A stretch of DNA of 64,000 bases from Brevibacillus sp. SYP-B805 (GTDB lineage: Bacteria; Bacillota; Bacilli; Brevibacillales; Brevibacillaceae). Position numbers and translations under genes: made by a program. Below the pieces are notes generated by a model that was given only the letters and a program-made list of their open reading frames with translations, had not been told where the DNA came from and did not search any database. This document shows positions 55,311 to 63,707 of this stretch, one piece after another. The stretch lies in the NCBI RefSeq assembly GCF_011059135.1, contig NZ_JAALGD010000001.1:479235-543234 (forward strand), in the 5' to 3' direction. Within the stretch, counting starts at the first letter, position 1. Each line of letters begins with the position of its first letter.

Positions 55311-57083
55311 ATGAAAAAGTGGTTGATCTATGGAGCGATTGGCGCCGTGTTGTACGCCTTTCCGTGGATTTTCCCCAACTCCTACCTGATACATCTGGCA
55401 CAGGGCTTCCTGTACACCTACATGGTGGTCCTAGGGTTAAATCTGCTGGTCGGCCTCTCCGGTCAGCTCTCATTGGGACATGCCGGTTTTTTCGCCATCG
55501 GCGCCTATGTCTCCGGCCTGTGCACCAATGCAGGCATGCCGTTTGTCATCAGCATGGTGATCGGCATGGGGGTATGCGCGCTGGCGGGAGCGGTTGTCGC
55601 CATGCTGTCGCTGCGGGCCAAGGGGCCTTACTTGGCCATGGTGACGATCGCATTCGGCCTGTTGATCGAGATCATCGCCAACCGCTGGGTGGATGTGACA
55701 GGCGGCCCGGCCGGCATGTATTTGCCGGAGCCTGACCTGTTCGGGCTGCCTTTGGGTGTCGTTCCCTATTACTGGTTCATCTGCCTGCTGACGCTTGCAG
55801 TTACCGTCCTGGCCGACAATCTGGTCACGTCCCGAATCGGGCGAACGTTCCAGGCGATGGGCAACAGCGAAGTGGCGGCTGCGACCGTCGGGGTGAATGT
55901 GCGCAACTGGAAGGTGCTTGCTTTTGCGCTCAGCGCCTTGATCGCCGGCATTGCCGGTACGCTTTTTGCCTTTCAGAACGCATATTTCAACAGCGATTCG
56001 TTTACCTTTGACAAGTCGATTCTCTTTCTCGTCGGCGTGATCGTGGGGGGAGCCGGCACGCGCCTGGGGCCGGTGGTGGGCACCCTGATCATCTATTTGC
56101 TGCCGCAGTTGGTGCAGAGCCTGTACGATTATCACCTGCTGATCTTCGGAGGCATCCTGCTGTTCAGTCTGATCGCCTTGCCGGATGGCATCGTCGGCGG
56201 ATTGATGCGGCTGAAGAAACCGACGCAGGCAGGGCAGCGGCAGACCGACGCTGCGGTGGCAGAGAGCGACGAGATTGGCTGGGCATCCGAAGAGCCAAAC
56301 GCGGAGCTTGCCATGGAGAAGGTGGTCATGGAGTTTGGCGGCTATCGAGCCGTCGATGATGTCAGCTTCGCGTGCCAAGGGCCGGAAGTGCGGGGGCTGA
56401 TCGGGCCGAATGGTTCCGGAAAAAGCACCACGGTCAATCTGCTGACGGGCGTTTATGCACCTACGGCGGGCAAAATTGTGTGGAACGGCCGGGATGTATC
56501 CGCCTATCCCCCCCATCGGATGGCGAAGGTGGGGATTACCCGCACGTTTCAAAATCTACAGCTTTTCACGGAGCTGACGGTGCTGGAAAATGTGCTGGTC
56601 GGATTCCACCTGCATTACCGCACCGGTTTTGCGGCCAATCTCTTTCATACGGCAGGATTTAAGCGGGAAGAACAGCAGTTCCGGGAAAAGGCGCTTTCCC
56701 TGCTGGCTTTTGTCGGCATGGCCCATAAGGCGGAGGAGACGGCCGCCAATCTCTCGTACGGGGAGCAGCGGCTGGTGGAAATCGCCCGGGCGATGGCGGT
56801 GAAACCGAAGCTGCTGATTCTCGATGAGCCTGCAGCGGGGGCCAGCCACTATGAAGTGGAGAAAATCATGAAAGTGATCCGCAAGCTGAAAAGCATCGGC
56901 ATCTCCATCATCCTCGTCGAACACCACATGGAGATCGTGATGAATGTGTGCGACCGCATCACCGTGCTTGATTTCGGCAAAAAAATCGCGGAAGGGGATC
57001 CGGTTCATATCCAGAACCATCCGCAGGTGATCGAAGCCTATCTCGGGGGAGAAGAGGTGAGGAAGCTTGTTGTCGGCACGTAA
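55311..57083 (+). CDS. Fused LivM permease-LivG ATPase of a HAAT-family ABC transporter
   Basis: This single 590-residue polypeptide combines the second permease and first ATPase of the importer. Residues about 1-300 are LivM-like with eight or more helices ([43 protein letters not shown]). A linker of about 25 polar residues follows. The ABC domain starts near 325 with Walker [10 protein letters not shown] near 364, signature [14 protein letters not shown] near 480 and Walker [13 protein letters not shown] near 500, ending in the LivG-type tail. No stop or frameshift separates the parts, so the fusion is real in this sequence. livF overlaps its end by 17 bp. Confidence 0.93.
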   Translation: MKKWLIYGAIGAVLYAFPWIFPNSYLIHLAQGFLYTYMVVLGLNLLVGLSGQLSLGHAGFFAIGAYVSGLCTNAGMPFVISMVIGMGVCALAGAVVAMLSLRAKGPYLAMVTIAFGLLIEIIANRWVDVTGGPAGMYLPEPDLFGLPLGVVPYYWFICLLTLAVTVLADNLVTSRIGRTFQAMGNSEVAAATVGVNVRNWKVLAFALSALIAGIAGTLFAFQNAYFNSDSFTFDKSILFLVGVIVGGAGTRLGPVVGTLIIYLLPQLVQSLYDYHLLIFGGILLFSLIALPDGIVGGLMRLKKPTQAGQRQTDAAVAESDEIGWASEEPNAELAMEKVVMEFGGYRAVDDVSFACQGPEVRGLIGPNGSGKSTTVNLLTGVYAPTAGKIVWNGRDVSAYPPHRMAKVGITRTFQNLQLFTELTVLENVLVGFHLHYRTGFAANLFHTAGFKREEQQFREKALSLLAFVGMAHKAEETAANLSYGEQRLVEIARAMAVKPKLLILDEPAAGASHYEVEKIMKVIRKLKSIGISIILVEHHMEIVMNVCDRITVLDFGKKIAEGDPVHIQNHPQVIEAYLGGEEVRKLVVGT

Positions 57084-57774
57084 TCTGTCCGTCCGGTACG
57101 GGATGGCCCAGGCGCTGCGCGGGGTGGATCTGCATGTGGAAAAAAGAGAGATCGTGGCCCTGATCGGCCGGAATGGAGCAGGGAAGACCACGCTGTTAAA
57201 GGCCATTACGGGGCTGGTGAAAAGCCAGGGCGACATCCGGTATAACGGCCAGTCGATCGGGAATCTGCCGCCAGACGCGATCATGAAGCTGGGCATCAGC
57301 CATGTCCCCCAGGGCCGTCAGATCTTCGGGGATCAAACGGTGGAGGACAATCTGATCCTCGGGGCGTACACCAAGATCAAGGCGCAGCCGAAGCAGGTAA
57401 AAGCATGGCTGGAGAGGGAGTACGAACGGTTCCCCCGGTTAAAGGAGCGGCGGCATCAGCAGGCCGGCACCCTGTCCGGCGGGGAACAGCAGATGCTCGC
57501 CCTGTCCCGTGCGCTCATGTCGAATCCCGATTTTCTGGTGCTTGACGAACCGTCGATGGGGCTGTCGCCGCTCTATGTGAAGCTGATTCTGGATACGATC
57601 AAGCAGCTGCGGGAGGAGGGCAAGACCATCCTGTTGGTCGAGCAGCTGGCGATTGCCGCTCTTTCCATTGCCGACAGGGGGTATGTTCTCTCGTCGGGAC
57701 AGGTGGAATTCAGCGGTCCGGCCCATGATCTTCTGCATGACGAAAAAGTGGTGCAAACCTATCTCGGCGCATGA
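57067..57774 (+). CDS. livF: HAAT-family ABC transporter ATPase (LivF-like)
   Basis: This is the second ATPase of the Liv-type importer, pairing with the LivG part of the fused protein. The 235-residue product has Walker A GRNGAGKTT, Q-loop region SHVPQGRQIF, signature LSGGEQQMLALSRALM and Walker B LVLDEPSMGLSP, all typical LivF. A TTG start at 57067 with AGGTGAGG upstream lies inside the previous gene. A terminator follows, ending the sigma-54-driven operon. Confidence 0.93.
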   Translation: MLSARNLSVRYGMAQALRGVDLHVEKREIVALIGRNGAGKTTLLKAITGLVKSQGDIRYNGQSIGNLPPDAIMKLGISHVPQGRQIFGDQTVEDNLILGAYTKIKAQPKQVKAWLEREYERFPRLKERRHQQAGTLSGGEQQMLALSRALMSNPDFLVLDEPSMGLSPLYVKLILDTIKQLREEGKTILLVEQLAIAALSIADRGYVLSSGQVEFSGPAHDLLHDEKVVQTYLGA

Positions 57775-57783
57775 ACGAACGCA

Positions 57784-57821
57784 AAGAGGCGAGGCGATCC
57801 GGAGCTTCGTCTTTTCTTTTT
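57784..57821 (+). terminator. Terminator after livF
   Basis: A 12-bp stem (57784-57795 with 57804-57815, three G-T pairs) around an eight-base loop is followed by CTTTTT. Confidence 0.75.
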
Positions 57822-57878
57822 GCACGAACGGTCTGCGGCTCTGCCATCGCCAGCGGCTCGACAATCGCCGCGTTTTCT

Positions 57879-57908
57879 TTGCTGAATTGCCTGTCCATTG
57901 GTTACAAT
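57879..57908 (+). promoter_or_regulatory. Likely SigA promoter of ymfF
   Basis: TTGCTG (57879-57884) and TACAAT (57903-57908) are 18 bp apart, 36 bp before the ATG. Confidence 0.6.
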
Positions 57909-57944
57909 AGTAGGTACGATGTGAATGAGAAGGGAGAGACGCGC

Positions 57945-59240
57945 ATGGCCGCTCTCGTCAACGAGATTGCGTTTGACACATCCCGGGTAAACGGGATGAA
58001 TCTGCATACCCTTGCGACCGACAAGTTTAAGACCACCACGCTGGTGGTGATGATCCAGCAGGAACTATCCGAGCAGTACGTCACCAAAACCTCGCTGCTG
58101 TCCATGGTGCTGAAGAGGGCTACCGCCCGGTTTCCGGATACACGCAAGCTGCGGGAACAGCTTGACTTTTTGTATGGCGCCATCTTCGACATGGATGTGG
58201 TGAAAAAGGGAGAGCGGCAGGTGCTTCAGCTGTATATGGAAGTGCCCAATGAAAAGTATCTCTCCGACCACACCCCCCTGTTGGAGCAGGCGGTGCAGTT
58301 CGTCGGAGATGTGCTGGCGAGGCCGTATCTGGAGAACGGCGCGTTTGCCGACAAATACGTGACGGCGGAAAAAGAAGCGCTGCGCAAGCGCATCGAAAGC
58401 CTGATCGATGATAAAATGAAATACGCCAATCAGCGCATTACCGAAGAGATGTGCAAAGGGGAGCCTTTCGCCCTTTTGGCAAACGGACGGGCCGAGGATC
58501 TGCCCGCGATTACGGGTGCCAATCTGTACCAATACTATCAGGAACTGATCAGCCAAAATCCCGTGGATATTTTTGTGGTGGGCGATGTGGACCGGTCCGA
58601 AGTGGCTCAGTATATTCAGCAGCATCTCACCATCTCCCGCCAGCCGGAGAAGCGGCTGCCTGCCGCCAATCAGGAGAAGCCCGTCACCTCCATCCGGGAA
58701 GTGGTGGAGCGGCTGGATGTGAACCAGGCGAAACTGCATATCGGCTGCCGCACCCATATCACCTACAAGGATGACGATTACCCGGCCCTGGTGGTGTTCA
58801 ACGGCGTTCTGGGGGGCTTTCCCCATTCCAAGCTCTTTCTCAATGTCCGGGAGAAAGCGAGCCTGGCCTACTATGCCGTCTCCCGCCTGGAAAGCCATAA
58901 AGGGATCCTGATGATGATGTCCGGGATCGATGCCGCCAATTACGAAAAGGCCGTGCGCATCATGAAAGAACAGGTGGAGCTGGTCCGGCAGGGGCAGATC
59001 AGCGAGCGGGAGATGGAGCAGACCAAGGCGACGATTGCCAATCAATACCGCGAACTGACCGACAATCCGAAGATGATGATCGATTTTGCGTATAACGGTG
59101 TGGTCAGCGGGCGCAAACGGCCATTGGAAGAACTGCTCGGGCAGATTGAGGAGGTAACGGTCGACGATGTCAAGCGGGTAGCAGGCAAGCTTGCGATCGA
59201 TACCATCTACCTCTTGCGCGACAGGAAGGGGGAGGCGTAA
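57945..59240 (+). CDS. ymfF: M16 peptidase homologue without zinc motif (YmfF)
   Basis: This 431-residue M16-fold protein pairs with the next gene. At the place of the HxxEH zinc motif it has REQLDFLYGAIFD, so it cannot bind zinc in the usual way. It probably acts as the non-catalytic partner, like the alpha subunit of mitochondrial processing peptidase. The C-terminal half shows the M16 pattern (NVREKASLAYYAVSRLESHKG). ATG 57945 has AAGGGAGAG upstream; the in-frame extension from 57771 runs through the livF terminator and is rejected. It ends one base before ymfH. Confidence 0.92.
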   Translation: MAALVNEIAFDTSRVNGMNLHTLATDKFKTTTLVVMIQQELSEQYVTKTSLLSMVLKRATARFPDTRKLREQLDFLYGAIFDMDVVKKGERQVLQLYMEVPNEKYLSDHTPLLEQAVQFVGDVLARPYLENGAFADKYVTAEKEALRKRIESLIDDKMKYANQRITEEMCKGEPFALLANGRAEDLPAITGANLYQYYQELISQNPVDIFVVGDVDRSEVAQYIQQHLTISRQPEKRLPAANQEKPVTSIREVVERLDVNQAKLHIGCRTHITYKDDDYPALVVFNGVLGGFPHSKLFLNVREKASLAYYAVSRLESHKGILMMMSGIDAANYEKAVRIMKEQVELVRQGQISEREMEQTKATIANQYRELTDNPKMMIDFAYNGVVSGRKRPLEELLGQIEEVTVDDVKRVAGKLAIDTIYLLRDRKGEA

Positions 59241-59241
59241 C

Positions 59242-60534
59242 ATGCAGACGACCACATTCGAACAGGTGCAGGAGACGGTGTATCATGAGAAGCTTACGAA
59301 CGGATTGACCGTCTATCTCGTGCCGAAGCGGGGCTTCAGCAAAACGTATGCGGTCTTTACGACCCGGTACGGCTCGATCGACAGCCATTTCAAGACGCGC
59401 AGCGGCGAGGAGATTCATGTACCGGACGGCATTGCCCACTTTCTCGAACACAAGATGTTCGAGAAGAAAGACAGGGATGTGTTTCAGGAGTTCAGTCAAA
59501 ACGGCGCGTCCTATAATGCGTTTACGACCTTCAACCGGACGGCCTATCTATTCTCCTGCACCGACAATCTGGAAAAGAACCTGCATTTGCTCCTCGATTT
59601 TGTCCAGGAACCCTACTTCAGCGACAAAAGCGTGGAGAAGGAAAAGGGAATTATCGGGCAGGAGATTACGATGTATGATGACAGCCCGGATTGGAAAGTA
59701 TACATGAACCTGCTGAAGGCGATGTACCAGGAGCATCCGGTCAACATCGAGATCGCGGGCACCATCGAGTCGATCGCCAAAATCACCCCGGAAACCTTGT
59801 ATCAATGCTACGAGACGTTCTATCATCCGGCCAACATGCTGCTGCTGGTGGTGGGCTCCTTTGAACCGCAGGAGGTCATGCAGCTGGTGCGGAACAATCA
59901 GGCGAACAAAGCGTTTCCGCCCGCCCCGCAGATTGAACGCCTGTATCCGACGGAGCCACCCGGGTTGGCACGGAAGCGGGTGGAGCATCATCTGCCTGTC
60001 GGCCTGCCGAGGTGCTTGATCGGCTTCAAGGAAACAAAGACCGGACTAAAGGGGGAAGCCCTGCTGCGGCGGGAGCTGACGACCAAGCTTCTCCTGGACA
60101 TCCTGTTTGGGACCAGTTCCCCGCTCTATCAGAAGCTGTATGACAGCGAGCTGATCACGGATTCCTTCGATTTTGACTACAGCAATGAAACGGATTATGC
60201 CTATTCCATCATCGGGGGAGATACGCCCGATCCCGACAAGCTGGTGGAAACCATCCAGCAGGAACTGACAACCTATCTGCAAGGCGGCATCGATGAGCCG
60301 TCCTTTGAGCGGAGCAAGCGCAAGAAGATCGGCCATTATCTCCGGGCGCTCAATTCCGTGGAGTATATCGCCAACCAGTTTACCAGCTACAAATTTAACG
60401 GAACCGATCTGTTCGACGTGCTGCCCGTGTTGGAAACCATCACCCGCGAAGAAGTGGAGGCGCGGATGGCCGAGCATTTCCGCTTCGAACAAATGGCGGT
60501 GTCCATTGTCCGATCTGCATCAAAACAGGAGTAA
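59242..60534 (+). CDS. ymfH: M16 zinc peptidase (YmfH)
   Basis: This is the likely catalytic partner of YmfF. The 430-residue product has the inverted zinc motif HFLEH near residue 68, with the downstream Glu ligand in EKEKGIIGQEI. It keeps the Phe/Tyr-rich NGASYNAFTTFNRTAY. The substrate is unknown; in B. subtilis the pair lies in the same ymf group. ATG 59242 is one base after the ymfF stop, with GAAGGGGGAGG in the end of ymfF. The longer in-frame reading from 59191 is unlikely. Confidence 0.94.
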   Translation: MQTTTFEQVQETVYHEKLTNGLTVYLVPKRGFSKTYAVFTTRYGSIDSHFKTRSGEEIHVPDGIAHFLEHKMFEKKDRDVFQEFSQNGASYNAFTTFNRTAYLFSCTDNLEKNLHLLLDFVQEPYFSDKSVEKEKGIIGQEITMYDDSPDWKVYMNLLKAMYQEHPVNIEIAGTIESIAKITPETLYQCYETFYHPANMLLLVVGSFEPQEVMQLVRNNQANKAFPPAPQIERLYPTEPPGLARKRVEHHLPVGLPRCLIGFKETKTGLKGEALLRRELTTKLLLDILFGTSSPLYQKLYDSELITDSFDFDYSNETDYAYSIIGGDTPDPDKLVETIQQELTTYLQGGIDEPSFERSKRKKIGHYLRALNSVEYIANQFTSYKFNGTDLFDVLPVLETITREEVEARMAEHFRFEQMAVSIVRSASKQE

Positions 60535-60543
60535 GAGGAAGAG

Positions 60544-61290
60544 ATGGAAAGAGATATGGGAAGAGAGACGGCGTGGGCCTTTATCAGCGGTGCATCGGGG
60601 GAGATCGGCCGGGCCATCGCGTGGAGGCTGGCCGAAGACGGGGTTCCGCTTTATCTGCACTATCATCAGGGCGGGGAACGGCTGGAGCCGCTCCTGCATT
60701 TTTGTCAGGAAAGGGGGGTGCCCGCCTACCCCGTTCAGGCCGATCTGCGCGACGTGAATCAGATTGCCGCCATTTTTGACATGATGCCCGTCAAGCCGCT
60801 GCTGGTGGTAAACAACAGCTCGATCGATCATGTCGGTCTCTTTACCGACGTGACTCCCGGGCTGTTTGACGAGCTGGTGGCGGTTAACGTGCGGGCCGCT
60901 TTTTTTGTCACGCAGGCGGCATTGCCGGCGATGCTCCGGCATCAGTACGGCCGGATTGTGAACATCTCCTCCATCTGGGGATTGACCGGCGCTTCCTGCG
61001 AAGTGCTCTATTCGCTGACCAAGGGAGCGATCAACAGTTTTACCAAAGCGCTGGCCAAAGAGGTGGCGCCCAGCGGCATTACCGTCAATGCCGTGGCTCC
61101 GGGCGCGGTGGAAGGCGGCATGATGCGGCGCTTTTCCCCCGAGGAAGTGGCATCGCTCCTGCAGGAGATTCCGGCAGGCAGATTGGGCCAGCCGCAGGAA
61201 GTGGCGTCGCTGGTCCGGTATTTGCTGTCAGCGGAGGCCGCTTACGTAACCGGGCAGGTGATCAGCCCGAACGGCGGTTGGTATGCCTGA
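60544..61290 (+). CDS. ymfI: SDR-family reductase YmfI (EF-P 5-aminopentanone reductase homologue)
   Basis: In B. subtilis YmfI reduces the 5-aminopentanone group on elongation factor P to 5-aminopentanol. The 248-residue SDR here has the cofactor motif SGASGEIG, VNNSS and the catalytic Ser-Tyr-Lys in NISSIWGLTGASCEVLYSLTKGA. Synteny with ymfF, ymfH and ymfJ supports YmfI over FabG. The start is uncertain: ATG 60544 (site AGGAG 12 bases away) or ATG 60556. Confidence 0.9.
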   Translation: MERDMGRETAWAFISGASGEIGRAIAWRLAEDGVPLYLHYHQGGERLEPLLHFCQERGVPAYPVQADLRDVNQIAAIFDMMPVKPLLVVNNSSIDHVGLFTDVTPGLFDELVAVNVRAAFFVTQAALPAMLRHQYGRIVNISSIWGLTGASCEVLYSLTKGAINSFTKALAKEVAPSGITVNAVAPGAVEGGMMRRFSPEEVASLLQEIPAGRLGQPQEVASLVRYLLSAEAAYVTGQVISPNGGWYA

Positions 61291-61386
61291 GGGCCGTTTT
61301 TCCGATGCATAAAGCTTGTTGAAACTTGGAATTCTACTCCTATGCGGGCCCATGTCCGTATGTAATCATCTCGAGGAGGGAATTCG

Positions 61387-61653
61387 ATGTCAGTTCTCGA
61401 CAACTTTCGTGATTGGAAGGAGTTTCTCGGGGAACGGGTGAATCAGGCCAAACAGGCCGGGATGGAAAACGAATCCATCGCCAACGTCGCTTATCAGATC
61501 GGGGATTACCTGTCGGCGAAGGTTGATCCGAAAAACGAGCAGGAGCGTCTCCTGAAGGAGCTGTGGGACGCCGGTGATGAAAATCAGCAGCGGGCGCTGG
61601 CTTCCTTGATGGTGAAGCTTGTGCAGGATACCGGCAATGCAAACAACGGCTAA
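61387..61653 (+). CDS. ymfJ: DUF3243 protein YmfJ
   Basis: This 88-residue helical, charged protein is of unknown function (MSVLDNFRDWKEFLGERVNQAKQAGM; DAGDENQQRALASLMVKLVQ). It is conserved between ymfI and ymfK in Bacillales. ATG 61387 follows GAGGAGGG. A clear terminator follows and ymfK has its own promoter. Confidence 0.9.
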   Translation: MSVLDNFRDWKEFLGERVNQAKQAGMENESIANVAYQIGDYLSAKVDPKNEQERLLKELWDAGDENQQRALASLMVKLVQDTGNANNG

Positions 61654-61661
61654 GCAGAACG

Positions 61662-61689
61662 AAAATCCCCCGTCAGAGGGGATTTTTAT
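61662..61689 (+). terminator. Terminator after ymfJ
   Basis: AAAATCCCC (61662-61670) pairs with GGGGATTTT (61678-61686) around a seven-base loop and runs into a T-rich tail. Confidence 0.9.
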
Positions 61690-61717
61690 TTGTCGAATCC
61701 TCTGAAAATGGTATACT
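61690..61717 (+). promoter_or_regulatory. SigA-type promoter of ymfK
   Basis: TTGTCG (61690-61695) and TATACT (61712-61717) are 16 bp apart. Confidence 0.65.
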
Positions 61718-61752
61718 GAGAAGGAAATGCACAGCCGGCTGGGAGGATTCGC

Positions 61753-62547
61753 ATGGAAGCCAAAGAGGTAAAAGAATGGTACATGGAATATGAAATTCAC
61801 AAGAACCGCCCGGGTTTGTTGGGAGATATCGCTTCCATACTCGGGATGATGAATATCAATATTGTGACGATCAACGGTGTGCAAAATGTACGCCGCGGCA
61901 TGCTTCTCACGACGGATGATGATGAAAAGATTGAAATCCTGCGAAACATTGTTCAGAAAGTGGACAACATAACCATAACAAGGTTGCGTCCTCCCACCAT
62001 GCTGGACCGCCTGGCTGTCCGCCACGGCCGTTATATCGAGCGGGACAGCGAAGACAAGAAGACCTTCCGCTTCATCCGTGACGAGCTGGGGCTGCTGGTT
62101 GATTTCATGGCGGAAATTTTAAAAAAAGACGGGCATCAGCTGATCGGAATCCGCGGGATGCCAAGGGTCGGAAAGACTGAATCGATGATCGCCGCCAGTG
62201 TATCCGCCAACAAGCGGTGGACCTTTATCTCATCCACCCTGCTGCGGCAAACGGTGCGCAGTTCACTGGCGATTGATGAAATGTCCCCCGATCATGTATA
62301 TTTAATAGACGGGATCGTTTCGACAATGCGTTCGACAGAAAAACACCACTCCCTGCTTCGTGAAATCATTAGTTTTCCCGCCGCGAAAGTGATCGAACAT
62401 CCGGATATTTTCGTGCGTGAGTCAGAATACGAACTCTCCGACTTTCACTATATTATTGAACTCCGCCATCATCCTGATGAGGAAATTACCTATGAGCTGC
62501 TCAATAACAGGGGATTCAACGATTTTGACATGACGTTAGGAGGGTAA
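61753..62547 (+). CDS. ymfK: DUF3388 protein YmfK (ACT-like and P-loop domains)
   Basis: This 264-residue conserved protein is of unknown function. The first 80 residues look like an ACT/regulatory domain (YMEYEIHKNRPGLLGDIASILGMMNINIVTINGV). Near residue 133 a Walker A-like loop (GMPRVGKTES) starts an apparent P-loop NTPase part. The ATG at 61753 follows GGGAGG. rodZ begins 3 bp after its stop with its site inside ymfK, so both are co-expressed. Confidence 0.9.
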   Translation: MEAKEVKEWYMEYEIHKNRPGLLGDIASILGMMNINIVTINGVQNVRRGMLLTTDDDEKIEILRNIVQKVDNITITRLRPPTMLDRLAVRHGRYIERDSEDKKTFRFIRDELGLLVDFMAEILKKDGHQLIGIRGMPRVGKTESMIAASVSANKRWTFISSTLLRQTVRSSLAIDEMSPDHVYLIDGIVSTMRSTEKHHSLLREIISFPAAKVIEHPDIFVRESEYELSDFHYIIELRHHPDEEITYELLNNRGFNDFDMTLGG

Positions 62548-62550
62548 GCC

Positions 62551-63411
62551 GTGTCCGAGCTCGGCCAGGTATTGCAAAGAGCCCGTGAAGAGAAGGGAAT
62601 CTCGCTGGACGATATTCAACGGGTGACCAAAATCCAGCGACGTTATCTGGAAGCGATTGAGAGAGGCCATTTCCATCTCCTGCCCGGCCACTTCTACGCG
62701 CGCGCGTTTATCAAAAGCTATGCGGAGGCCGTGGGGCTGGATCCCTCTCAATTGCTTCAACATTTTCAGGCCGACCTTCCGGCCCAACAGCCGCAGGAAC
62801 AATTGGAGCGTCTGCGCCGCCGACGCGCCGCCGCTGTCAATGAACCGCTGCAGGCGGGACGCTGGGTGACGAAGACGCTGCTCGTTCTCTTTGTTGTGCT
62901 GATCATCGGTGTGATCTACATGGCTTTTGTCAACAGCACCGGTTTGGATACCAGCCCCACTCCGGGCACTGATTCTGCATCTCCTCCAGGCGTGCAGACG
63001 GGAACGCCGCAGGTACCGCCTGCCGCGCAGCCGCCGGCCCCCACGCCGGTTCAACTGCCTGAAACAACACAGCCGCAGGATCCTGCGGAAGTGGAGGAGA
63101 AAGCCACGCTTACCTTTGAGTCCCAGCAGGGTTCCGTATACACCTTCGTCCTTTCGCCCGCCGACAAGATCACGGTGAAAGTGAAGGCGACCGACCGCTG
63201 CTGGTTTGAAGTCAGGGAAGGGTCCAAGAAAAAAGGCGATGGCGTCATGCTGAAAAAAGGGGACGAGAAGGTGCTGGAAGCGCCGAAAAACCCTACGCTT
63301 GTGGTAGGGGCACCCAATGCCGTTCAGATCAGCGTCAACGATGTGCCGATCGACATGTCCAAGATCAAATTTTATCCGTCATTGATCACGATCAAACCGA
63401 AACAGCCCTGA
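62551..63411 (+). CDS. rodZ: RodZ-family cell-shape protein (YmfM)
   Basis: RodZ links the MreB cytoskeleton to the elongation machinery. The 286-residue product has an N-terminal cytoplasmic helix-turn-helix (LGQVLQRAREEKGISLDDIQRVTKIQRRYLEAIE), a transmembrane helix near 107-128 (LLVLFVVLIIGVIYMAFV), a Pro/Thr-rich linker and a C-terminal DUF4115 domain outside the cell. GTG 62551 follows TAGGAGGG. In B. subtilis pgsA, cinA and recA come next; here IS110 DNA begins instead. Confidence 0.94.
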   Translation: MSELGQVLQRAREEKGISLDDIQRVTKIQRRYLEAIERGHFHLLPGHFYARAFIKSYAEAVGLDPSQLLQHFQADLPAQQPQEQLERLRRRRAAAVNEPLQAGRWVTKTLLVLFVVLIIGVIYMAFVNSTGLDTSPTPGTDSASPPGVQTGTPQVPPAAQPPAPTPVQLPETTQPQDPAEVEEKATLTFESQQGSVYTFVLSPADKITVKVKATDRCWFEVREGSKKKGDGVMLKKGDEKVLEAPKNPTLVVGAPNAVQISVNDVPIDMSKIKFYPSLITIKPKQP

Positions 63412-63707
63412 CCGGGAGCGTAGAGGGAGAGGCGGCAGCACAGACCGCCATAGCCTGATTACAAACTTCTGTTTGGAGGCATGGAGGAATGGGGCCAAGC
63501 GAGCTCCTTTGACGACCGACTCAGCGGAGAAACAAGACGCGGGGGCCACAGGGGGCGTGAGTCTCACATCCCTGAACCAGCTAATATCTTGTCAAGCCAA
63601 ATTAATTAGATAGCATCTTGATTTGTGGTATACTGTAAAAAGGGTATAACAAACCATCCTTCCAACTCCTGTTGGAAGGATTTGGTTACCAGTCCTATCC
63701 GTTATCG
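63412..63707. other. Non-coding region between rodZ and the IS110 transposase
   Basis: No gene is supported in these 296 bp. It is rich in short inverted repeats (for example GGCGG and CCGCC around 63432-63449) with an AT-rich stretch at 63588-63650. A strong hairpin follows at 63656-63681. Its position directly downstream of an IS110-family transposase gene suggests element DNA, possibly including the non-coding guide RNA known for this family. The element boundary is not visible. Confidence 0.5.
63656..63681 (-). terminator. Hairpin downstream of the IS110 transposase stop
   Basis: ATCCTTCCAAC (63656-63666) pairs perfectly with GTTGGAAGGAT (63671-63681) around TCCT. On the transposase strand it lies 26 bp after the stop codon. 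There is no strong T-run, so it may be a weak terminator or an element-end structure. Confidence 0.5.
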
